From Chloroflexota bacterium (GTDB taxonomy: Bacteria > Chloroflexota > Anaerolineae > JACRMK01): a DNA stretch of 13,430 bases. Of this stretch, positions 8,289-13,430 are shown in pieces; position 1 is the first letter of the stretch, and each line of letters starts with the position of its first letter. The translations under genes were made by a program, and so were the position numbers. The stretch spans positions 1 through 13,430 of the forward strand of contig JACQEC010000119.1 of assembly GCA_016200765.1 (NCBI GenBank), given 5' to 3'. The notes beneath the pieces are model-generated. The model was not told where the DNA came from and did not search any database. It saw only the letters and a program-made list of their open reading frames with translations.

Positions 8289-8941
8289 CGCTTTTCACAT
8301 TTCGCGGCTTGAATGAATTGTTTGACCTTCTCCGGATCCTTCTGCCCCGGCCTGCGCTCGACGCCGCTGGCGACATCCACACCCCACGGGCGCACTGCAG
8401 CGATGGCGTCGGCGACGTTGGCAGGGGTTAGCCCGCCGGCCAGCAGGATCGGGTAGCGCACGGCAACCGTTTGGGCCAGCGACCAATCGGCTTGCTGGCC
8501 TGTGCCGCCATACAGAAGCGGGTGTGCTGCATCGAGCAGGAAGATTGGTTCACGCGACTCTCCGATTGTCGCCGCAAACCAATCCGCAATTTGCAACTCG
8601 AGCTCGCTGTGTGAACTCGACCGGAGGGCCTTGTACGTTGCTGTACCCAACGCGCGGCTGTGTGCCACTGATTCGTCGCCATGCAACTGGATCAGGTCAA
8701 GGGCGCAGTGTTCCTGAATCCGGCGCACAGAGTCGAGCGGCTCATTGACGAACACGCCGACGCCGCGAAACGGCAGGTGTGGCAACGCTTGGCGCAATGT
8801 CGTAATGATCGCTGCGGCAACTTCCGGCGCGATGAAGCGCGGGCTGGGGCGGTAAAAGTTGAAGCCGAGTAAATCCGCGCCGGCCTCGAGGCTCAAGCAC
8901 GCGTCGTCGAGATTTGTCAGCCCGCAAATCTTGATGTGCAT
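8285..8941 (-). CDS. trpF: Phosphoribosylanthranilate isomerase
   Basis: Catalyses the Amadori rearrangement of N-(5-phosphoribosyl)anthranilate to CdRP, the third step from chorismate. It is a 218-aa TIM barrel. The catalytic cysteine is Cys6 in KICGL and the general acid is Asp137 in FLLDAAHP, followed by the GGTG phosphate loop (145-148). Also visible are QLHGDE (85-90), LLAGGLTPANV (166-176) and the C-terminal GVDVASGVE (187-195). The start lies 4 bp after the trpC stop and the stop overlaps the trpB start. It is a stand-alone gene here, unlike the trpC-trpF fusion of enterobacteria. Confidence 0.97.
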
Positions 8942-8945
8942 CGCG

Positions 8946-9725
8946 TTAGAAGCCCACCAACTCGCGGACTTTTGCCGTTACATCATCGGCCAAGACCAGC
9001 GACTCGCCGACGAGAATCGCGTGCACACCCGCGCGCTGCAGGCGCTCCACGTCAGCGCGGTTGTTGATGCCGCTTTCGCTGACGACGATGCAGGGCGAGG
9101 CAATCAGGGGGCGGAGGCGCTCGCTCACGCTGAGGTCGGTGTGGAACGTCTTGAGGTCGCGGTTGTTGATGCCGATGAGGTCGGGGTAAAGGGGCAGGGC
9201 GCGGCGCACTTCGGCTTCGTCATGCACTTCGACTAACGCCGCCATGCCGAGCCGGTGCGCCAAGGCGGAGAGGCAAGCCAGCTGCTCGTCGCTCAGAATC
9301 GCGGCGATAAGCAGGATGGCGTCCGCGCCGGCGGCGCGCGACTCATAGACCTGCGCCGAGTCAATAATGAACTCCTTACGCAGAACAGGCAGGCCGACCG
9401 TCAGGCGGGCGGCGCGCAGATCGTCTAGCGTGCCCATGAAGAAATGCGCATCGGTCAGCACGGAGAGGCACGCCGCGCCGCCGGCGGCATAAGCGCGCGC
9501 GGTCTCCGCGGGGTCCAGATCGGCGCGGAACGCGCCCTTAGACGGCGACTTACGCTTGATTTCGGCAATTAGCCGCACGTGCCCGTCCGGAGAGCGCAGG
9601 GTATCGGCAAAGGCGCGCGGCGGGGACGCTTCAGCCGCGTGCCGCTGAAGTTCCGACTCGGTGAAGCGAGCGCGCAGCCGAGCGACCTCGATGCGCTTCT
9701 GCGCGACGATGTCGTCGAGGATCAC
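8946..9725 (-). CDS. trpC: Indole-3-glycerol phosphate synthase (GTG start)
   Basis: Closes the indole ring: CdRP is decarboxylated and cyclised to indole-3-glycerol phosphate. Length is 259 aa, normal for a monofunctional IGPS. Visible motifs are IAEIKRKSPSKG (53-64, with Glu55 and Lys57), LRKEFIID (115-122, with catalytic Lys117), LVEVHDE (164-170, with Glu166), IGINNRDL (184-191) and VSESGI (215-220). The start codon is GTG, overlapping the trpD stop as GTGA. It keeps the full catalytic set, so it should be active. Confidence 0.98.
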   Translation of the reverse strand: MILDDIVAQKRIEVARLRARFTESELQRHAAEASPPRAFADTLRSPDGHVRLIAEIKRKSPSKGAFRADLDPAETARAYAAGGAACLSVLTDAHFFMGTLDDLRAARLTVGLPVLRKEFIIDSAQVYESRAAGADAILLIAAILSDEQLACLSALAHRLGMAALVEVHDEAEVRRALPLYPDLIGINNRDLKTFHTDLSVSERLRPLIASPCIVVSESGINNRADVERLQRAGVHAILVGESLVLADDVTAKVRELVGF

Positions 9726-10741
9726 GCGGCAACCTGTTTCGTAAATGCGATCAACTGGTCGAGCTTCTGCGTCGCCCGGCCGGAGGCGATGGAATCTGCG
9801 CCGAGCGCAAGGCCCTCGCGCAAGTCTTGCACAACACCGGCGGCGACAAACGCGGCGCTGGCGTTCAGCAATACCGTGTCGCGGCGCGGTCCCGACTCGC
9901 CGCCCAGCACCTGCCGCATAATCGCCGCGTTCTCGTCAGGCGTGCCGCCACGCAGATCGTCGCGGGTCGCGCGCGCCAGACCGAGGTCGGCGGGGTCAAG
10001 TATATAGTGGCGCATCCCACTGCCGTTAAACTGGCTGACCTGATTGGGTCCGATGGTGTTCAGTTCGTCGAGGCCACCCGCGCCGTGCACGACGAAAGCG
10101 GCCTTTCCGCCCAGCGTCTGCAAAACGCTCGCCATCAGCGCGGTGAGCTTCGGGTCATAGACGCCGACCAGCTGCACGTTGGCGCCAGCCGGGTTGGACA
10201 ACGGGCCGAGGATGTTGAACACCGTGCGGATGCCGAGCTCGCGGCGCGGGCCGATGGCATGTTTCATGGCGGGGTGCAGGTTGGGCGCGAAGAGGAAACC
10301 GATGCCGACGGTATCAATGCAGTTCGCGGCCTGCGTGGGCGTCAGGTTGAGGTTGACGCCCAGCGCCATCAGCACGTCGGCGCTGCCGGCCTTGGATGAG
10401 ATCGCGCGATTGCCATGCTTAGCGACGGTCAGCCCCGCGCCGGCAACCACAAAAGCCGCAGTTGTCGAGATGTTGTACGTGTGCGCGCCATCGCCGCCGG
10501 TTCCGGCGGTATCCACCAGCAAAGGCGCACGCGGATGCACGGCGATAACGTTATCGCGTGTAGCGCGCACACAGCCGGCGATCTCGTCCGCCGTCTCACC
10601 CATCATGCGGAGCGCCGTAAGAAATGAGCCAATTTGCACAGGGGTCGCCTCGCCGGTCATGATCTCGGTCATCACGGCCTCGGCCTCGACGGGCGACAGG
10701 TGTTTGCCACCCACCAGTTGCGAGATCGCTTCGCGTATCAT
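9722..10741 (-). CDS. trpD: Anthranilate phosphoribosyltransferase
   Basis: Transfers the phosphoribosyl group of PRPP to anthranilate, the first step encoded in this operon. It is 339 aa from the chosen start. The helical N-terminal domain (about 1-65) is followed by the glycine-rich PRPP site DTAGTGGDGAHTYNIST (77-93), the KHGNRAISSKAGSAD anthranilate/PRPP motif (108-122) and the C-terminal alpha/beta domain. I use ATG 10741 because GGAGGG lies 4 nt upstream. An in-frame ATG at 10762 would add seven residues but sits directly against the terminator U-tract with no ribosome site. It is the first gene after the T-box leader. No trpE or trpG precedes it, so anthranilate synthase must be encoded elsewhere. 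Confidence 0.97.
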   Translation of the reverse strand: MIREAISQLVGGKHLSPVEAEAVMTEIMTGEATPVQIGSFLTALRMMGETADEIAGCVRATRDNVIAVHPRAPLLVDTAGTGGDGAHTYNISTTAAFVVAGAGLTVAKHGNRAISSKAGSADVLMALGVNLNLTPTQAANCIDTVGIGFLFAPNLHPAMKHAIGPRRELGIRTVFNILGPLSNPAGANVQLVGVYDPKLTALMASVLQTLGGKAAFVVHGAGGLDELNTIGPNQVSQFNGSGMRHYILDPADLGLARATRDDLRGGTPDENAAIMRQVLGGESGPRRDTVLLNASAAFVAAGVVQDLREGLALGADSIASGRATQKLDQLIAFTKQVAA

Positions 10742-10745
10742 CTTT

Positions 10746-10751
10746 CCCTCC
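10746..10751 (-). promoter_or_regulatory. Shine-Dalgarno of trpD
   Basis: GGAGGG, 4 nt before ATG 10741, is near-perfect and decides the start. It lies downstream of the T-box terminator, so control appears to be by transcription termination and not by hiding the ribosome site. Confidence 0.8.
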
Positions 10752-10760
10752 GTGTCATTC

Positions 10761-10797
10761 AAAAAACAAAACCTCCCGTCCCATTGGGACGAGAGGT
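10761..10797 (-). terminator. T-box intrinsic terminator of the trp operon
   Basis: On the minus strand a 12-bp stem (arms 10797-10786 and 10782-10771, one U-G pair) closes on a 3-nt loop and is followed by ten residues reading UUUGUUUUUU. The 5' arm contains the CGUCCC stretch typical of T-box terminators, which can alternatively take part in the antiterminator. Confidence 0.93.
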
Positions 10798-11032
10798 TCT
10801 CGTGGTGCCACCCTATATTTAGCCGACCCGCGTGGGACGGCTGCTTATGATTCCAAGATAACGGCGGTTTGCCGTGTTCATTACTAGCCGGACGATTGCC
10901 GGGCGTTCATGTTCAGGCTCACAGGGCCATTCGCTTCGCGCGTCGCTGTCGAACTCCCACCACCACGTTCAACTCTCTGAAGCACGGCTGAGAAGCTACT
11001 TGTCCTGATCGCGGCCTGTACGGTATGAAGTT
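10761..11032 (-). ncRNA. Tryptophan-specific T-box riboswitch leader (UGG specifier)
   Basis: This is a tRNA-sensing leader upstream of trpD. Read on the minus strand it has these T-box landmarks in order. The stem I base pairs CAGG segments before AAGUA with CCUG segments after the specifier, across a GA-containing internal loop. An AAGUA S-turn side is followed by GCUUC, which pairs with GAAGC just before GAAUGG. The AG-bulge segment CAGAGAG is followed by GGUGGUGGG. The specifier codon UGG (tryptophan) is at 10929-10927. The stem III hairpin AGCCG...CGGCU is at 10842-10821. The T-box sequence AGGGUGGCACCACG is at 10814-10801, and then comes the terminator. The base after UGG in the T-box is C (UGGC), which would pair with the GCCA end of a tRNA with discriminator G, as bacterial tRNA-Trp usually has. 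Uncharged tRNA-Trp should stabilise the antiterminator. The 5' end is the predicted transcription start. Confidence 0.95.
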
Positions 11033-11709
11033 GAGGGTATTATAGACAGCGTGGGGGATTTGTCAAATGCGGTGCGCTGGACTACAGGAGCATCGGTTTT
11101 GGGATGGGGTGACGGGTTAATCGTTGTGCGTTGCAAAACCTTCGGGCTATGGGGCAAGCGGGCAGGGGCAAGCCCTGCCCCTACCGATGCGCCTGCGCTG
11201 GACCGAGGATGTAGATTGTCCTGCGTCAGTGGCTCCAATCGGGCCAGCGCCCGCTCATAGGCGGAGATCGCACCAAAAAAGTCGAGGTGTTGCATATGTG
11301 TGCGGCTAAGCCACTTGAGCGTCAGCGCTTCGCTTGGCCGGTCGCCCTGTTGGTGAAAGATTTCCGCAGACTGGGCTAATCGCGCTTCGGCCTCGGTGAA
11401 CTTCCGCATGTCGGCAAGAAGCGTGCCGAGATTGCCGAGCGCGTGTGCGCGCCGCGGCTCGTCACCCGCCTGCGCAAATAACGCGACCGACGTTTCAAAT
11501 TGTTGATGCGCCTCGGCGCGGCGTTTAAGTTTTTGGAAGATCACCCCAAGATTGTTGGCCGCTTCGGCCTCGGCGGCGAGGTTCCCGCTGCTGTGGGCTC
11601 CGGTCAACGCCGCTTCATAGGCGCGCCGCGCGTCGTGAAATCGGCCGGCGCGGTAGTGGGCGCTGCCCTCGGCGTGAAGGTCGCTGGAAGGTGAAGACGC
11701 TGATGTCAT
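10996..11709 (-). CDS. TPR-repeat protein with an apparently insertion-derived C-terminal extension
   Basis: A soluble protein of 237 aa without a signal peptide. About four tetratricopeptide repeats can be seen at roughly 12-36, 46-80, 86-118 and 126-158 (for example AEAEAANNLGVIFQKLKR and RAHALGNLGTLLADMRK). Such helical repeats bind other proteins; no enzymatic motif is seen. From about residue 166 the sequence stops looking like TPR and becomes Pro/Ser/Thr-rich. Residues about 170-210 are encoded by a MITE-like element (11083-11193). The last 20 or so codons run through the trp promoter and the start of the T-box leader. Without the insertion the frame would reach a TAA inside the trp -10 box, giving a protein of about 182 aa. 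It lies 30 bp after the protease gene and is probably co-transcribed with it. Function unknown; a partner of the protease is only a guess. Confidence 0.75.
   Translation of the reverse strand: MTSASSPSSDLHAEGSAHYRAGRFHDARRAYEAALTGAHSSGNLAAEAEAANNLGVIFQKLKRRAEAHQQFETSVALFAQAGDEPRRAHALGNLGTLLADMRKFTEAEARLAQSAEIFHQQGDRPSEALTLKWLSRTHMQHLDFFGAISAYERALARLEPLTQDNLHPRSSAGASVGAGLAPARLPHSPKVLQRTTINPSPHPKTDAPVVQRTAFDKSPTLSIIPSTSYRTGRDQDK
11039..11066 (-). promoter_or_regulatory. Sigma70-type promoter of the trp operon
   Basis: Minus strand: -35 TTGACA (11066-11061), 16-bp spacer, -10 TATAAT (11044-11039); both hexamers match the consensus. The predicted start is near 11032. The 13 bases TTGACAAATCCCC at its upstream end are identical to those of the efflux promoter. 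Confidence 0.87.
11073..11082. repeat. Left flanking direct repeat (candidate target duplication)
   Basis: TGCGCTGGAC, identical to 11194-11203, immediately left of the MITE-like element and 6 bp upstream of the trp -35 hexamer. Confidence 0.65.
11083..11193. mobile_element. MITE-like insertion, about 111 bp, at the 3' end of the TPR gene
   Basis: The segment is bounded by 10-bp exact direct repeats (11073-11082 and 11194-11203). It has near-terminal inverted repeats: 11085-11097 pairs with 11183-11195 at 12 of 13 positions, so the right arm runs 2 bp into the right direct repeat and the exact ends are uncertain. An internal 8-bp palindrome is at 11160-11180. It encodes no protein of its own. 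The layout is that of a non-autonomous miniature element with a target duplication; the mobilising transposase is unknown. Confidence 0.65.
11160..11180. repeat. Palindrome inside the MITE-like element
   Basis: GGGCAGGG-GCAAG-CCCTGCCC: perfect 8-bp arms around a 5-nt loop. An extra GGGGCAAG lies just to the left (11151-11158) and repeats the sequence at 11165-11172. There is no U-tract, so it is not a standard terminator. Confidence 0.7.
11194..11203. repeat. Right flanking direct repeat (candidate target duplication)
   Basis: TGCGCTGGAC, the second copy of 11073-11082, lying inside the TPR reading frame. Confidence 0.65.
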
Positions 11710-11739
11710 GCTTGACTAATCTCGCTCATCTGCCTAATA

Positions 11740-12861
11740 TCATGAGAAGGGCAGAGGCGTGAACAGGATGATGAACAGAAACCATGAGAAAGCCCCAAGC
11801 AGGCGGCGCGGCATGCCGAGGTCGGTCAGGTCGTTCAGCGGTGTGGGATGGGCTAGACCAAAGACGACAATGAACAGAACCCAGGTGAACCAGCCGGCGT
11901 AGCCGGGGTAAGGGATGCCGAGCAGGTCGCCGAGCGGAAGGCCCAGAATTACCAAGAGGCCGATGACGATTCCGCCGAGGTAGCGCGACTTCTCTCCGAG
12001 CAGGGCATAGGCGACGTGGCCGCCGTCGAGCTGGCCGGCGGGCAATAGGTTCAGTGCGGTGATAAACAGGCCAAGCCAAGCGGCGAAGGCCGTAGATGAG
12101 ATGAAGACATCTTCGCCGCCACCGGGAAGGAATTTGCCGAAGACAACGAACTTGGCAAATGCGTAGAAGATCGAATTGCCTTCCTGCAAGCCGCCGGGTT
12201 GAAGAGGGCCAACCTGTGACTGGCTCAGGCCCCAGAACAAGAGCGGCACCGCGACGGCCAGCCCGGCCAGAGGTCCCGCGATACCTACATCAAACAGCGA
12301 CCGGCGATCCATGAACGGCGCTTTGAGTCGGATCACCGCGCCCATGGTCCCCAGCCCCAAGCCGGGCGGCAGGGGAATGAAGTAGGGCAGTGTGACCGGT
12401 GCCTTGTAGCGGCGAGCCATAAAGTAGTGGCCGAACTCGTGCACGCCCAGAATCGCCAGTAAGGTGAAGGAGAAAGGAACGCCCTGCAACAGATTGGCCG
12501 GGTTCTGCAGGGGGTCATAGCCTTCGTTGATCGCGCCCGTCCACAGTGTGGTCAGCACGGTCAGCAAGAACAGAACGAGGTTGATCATTGGGTTTGATTC
12601 GCGCGCCCAGACCACACCCGGCAACGCGGAAACGACATCTCGCCCCTCGGCCCGGGTGAAGGTTGGCGTGAAGCCCAGCGTCTCGAAGCGTGGCCGCAGG
12701 AGCGCAAAAGCGTCGGACGGGCTGACCAGTAACTGCCCGCGAAAGCTGATCGTCTCTGGCCGGCGCCGCGAGACGGTGACCGACTCGATGCTGAGGACAG
12801 TGCTGACCTCGCGGCGCAACTGCTCGATGGTTTCAGGTGTTTCGGGAAGTTCGGTGTTCAT
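11740..12861 (-). CDS. Site-2 protease family (M50) membrane zinc metalloprotease, EGY-like
   Basis: An intramembrane zinc protease, 373 aa. A soluble N-terminal domain (1-90) precedes the membrane core. The zinc/catalytic motif HEFGH is at 141-145 in a hydrophobic segment. The third zinc ligand, Asp279, sits in NLLPAGQLDGGH (271-282), the S2P LDG motif. GPLAG (196-200) is another family feature. About seven or eight hydrophobic spans are visible, near 92-110, 131-150, 190-210, 256-276, 296-318, 323-345 and 352-370. There is no PDZ domain, so it differs from RseP. The N-terminal domain plus core resembles plastid/cyanobacterial EGY proteins and proteins common in Chloroflexota. The start is supported by AAGGG about 6 nt upstream and by an extended -10 promoter. 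Substrates (perhaps anti-sigma factors or membrane-protein remnants) are unknown. Confidence 0.93.
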   Translation of the reverse strand: MNTELPETPETIEQLRREVSTVLSIESVTVSRRRPETISFRGQLLVSPSDAFALLRPRFETLGFTPTFTRAEGRDVVSALPGVVWARESNPMINLVLFLLTVLTTLWTGAINEGYDPLQNPANLLQGVPFSFTLLAILGVHEFGHYFMARRYKAPVTLPYFIPLPPGLGLGTMGAVIRLKAPFMDRRSLFDVGIAGPLAGLAVAVPLLFWGLSQSQVGPLQPGGLQEGNSIFYAFAKFVVFGKFLPGGGEDVFISSTAFAAWLGLFITALNLLPAGQLDGGHVAYALLGEKSRYLGGIVIGLLVILGLPLGDLLGIPYPGYAGWFTWVLFIVVFGLAHPTPLNDLTDLGMPRRLLGAFSWFLFIILFTPLPFS

Positions 12862-12869
12862 GTATACCC

Positions 12870-12898
12870 TTGATGATGGTGTCTCATCCGATTATACC
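12870..12898 (+). promoter_or_regulatory. Possible ligA promoter, overlapping the divergent promoter
   Basis: TTGATG (12870-12875), 17-bp spacer, TATACC (12893-12898). The -10 is weak (last two positions off consensus), so this is tentative. It overlaps the -10 of the opposite promoter. Confidence 0.3.
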
Positions 12899-12899
12899 A
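12891..12899 (-). promoter_or_regulatory. Extended -10 promoter of the protease-TPR operon
   Basis: TGGTATAAT on the minus strand is a perfect -10 hexamer with the TGn extension. No good -35 is seen at 15-17 bp, as is usual for extended -10 promoters. The predicted start near 12884 gives a leader of about 23 nt. Confidence 0.65.
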
Positions 12900-12929
12900 T
12901 AGGGATGGAGGCAGACAGAGAGCGATCCG

Positions 12930-13430
12930 ATGGCTAAGCGTGATGCCGCCAGCCGCGCCGAGAAGCTGCGCGCGCTGATTCATTACCACAATCACCGCTA
13001 TCACGTGCTCGACCAACCCGAAGTGAGCGACGCCGAGTACGACGCACTGGTTAGGGAATTGCAGGAGATCGAGGCGCAGTACCCGGACTTGATCACGGCC
13101 GAGTCACCGACCCAGCGCGTCGGCGGCGAGCGCCTGAGCGCGTTTCAGGCTGTGCGCCACCCGGCGCCGATGCTCTCACTCGACAACGCTTTCAGCGCGG
13201 ATGAAGTGCGCGTCTGGCATGAGCGGGTCGCGCGCCGCTTTTCGGCGGGCGCAAAAATCGCCCTCGTGGCCGAGCCCAAGATTGACGGACTGACGGTAGT
13301 GTTGCATTACGAGGGCGGGCGTTTCGTGCTAGGCGTGACGCGCGGCGACGGCTACGAGGGCGAAGATGTGACGGCCAACCTGCGAACTATCAACTCGGTT
13401 CCGCTGACGATTCCGCCGCAGGGTGTAACC
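12930..13430 (+). CDS. ligA: NAD-dependent DNA ligase, N-terminal part (runs off the window)
   Basis: Seals nicks in replicating and repaired DNA using NAD+. My translation from ATG 12930 is open to the window end (167 codons; a full LigA is about 670 aa). Domain Ia is seen first (about 5-65), with HNHRYHVLDQPEVSDAEYDAL carrying the conserved Tyr and Asp residues that bind the NMN half of NAD. The adenylation domain follows, with the nucleophile Lys117 in EPKIDGLTV, RGDGYEGEDVTANLRTI (138-154) and the preceding MLSLDNAF (81-88). These are LigA hallmarks. An out-of-frame ATG at 12905 can be ignored. GAGAG about 7 nt upstream is a modest ribosome site. It is the only plus-strand gene here and is divergent from the protease gene. 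Confidence 0.97.
   Translation, partial: MAKRDAASRAEKLRALIHYHNHRYHVLDQPEVSDAEYDALVRELQEIEAQYPDLITAESPTQRVGGERLSAFQAVRHPAPMLSLDNAFSADEVRVWHERVARRFSAGAKIALVAEPKIDGLTVVLHYEGGRFVLGVTRGDGYEGEDVTANLRTINSVPLTIPPQGVT

Noticed and set aside
10742..10762. Upstream start for trpD at ATG 10762
   Set aside because: It adjoins the terminator U-tract and lacks a Shine-Dalgarno; ATG 10741 has GGAGGG at ideal distance and gives the normal family N-terminus.
10761..11032. Leader-peptide attenuation of the trp operon
   Set aside because: No short reading frame with adjacent Trp codons and a ribosome site was found, whereas the T-box sequence, specifier and terminator explain the leader.
11160..11180. Palindrome as a terminator of the TPR gene
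   Set aside because: No U-tract on either side and it lies inside the reading frame and inside a repeat-bounded element.

Overview
This is a GC-rich bacterial chromosome segment. Almost every gene lies on the minus strand; the exception is the start of ligA at the right edge. A T-box-controlled tryptophan operon, an EGY-like site-2 protease, compact operons with 4-bp gene overlaps and sigma70-type promoters with near-perfect hexamers suggest a Chloroflexota (Anaerolineae-like) genome. That placement is an inference from gene content; no rRNA or other strong phylogenetic marker is present.

Layout from right to left, which is the direction of most transcription. (1) 12930-13430, plus strand: the first 167 codons of NAD-dependent DNA ligase. 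It is divergent from (2) a membrane zinc protease of family M50 (12861-11740) followed by a small TPR protein (11709-10996). (3) A tryptophan operon: a perfect-hexamer promoter (11066-11039), a tryptophan-type T-box leader of about 270 nt with a UGG specifier and a strong terminator, then trpD-trpC-trpF-trpB-trpA (10741-6313). The genes overlap by 4 bp or lie 4 bp apart. trpE and trpG are not present. (4) A second perfect-hexamer promoter (6233-6206) overlapping a TetR-type palindromic operator (6203-6186). It drives an efflux operon: a TetR/AcrR repressor, an ABC-2 permease, two separate ABC ATPases equivalent to the two halves of YbhF, a flavin monooxygenase, and an HlyD-type membrane-fusion adaptor that runs off the left edge.

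How the parts work together. Uncharged tRNA-Trp should bind the T-box leader, prevent termination and switch on synthesis of tryptophan from anthranilate. The efflux operon looks like a self-repressed xenobiotic or drug exporter in which the flavoenzyme could modify the same compound class that the ABC/HlyD machine expels.

The most noteworthy points are: the Trp T-box with matching specifier and tRNA-discriminator position; an asymmetric NBD pair whose defects fall in one composite ATP site; a monooxygenase embedded in the exporter operon; a roughly 111-bp MITE-like insertion with 10-bp flanking direct repeats at the 3' end of the TPR gene, which appears to have extended that protein through the trp promoter; and a GC-rich repeat of about 41-44 nt present twice, in different frames, inside the tetR-type gene.
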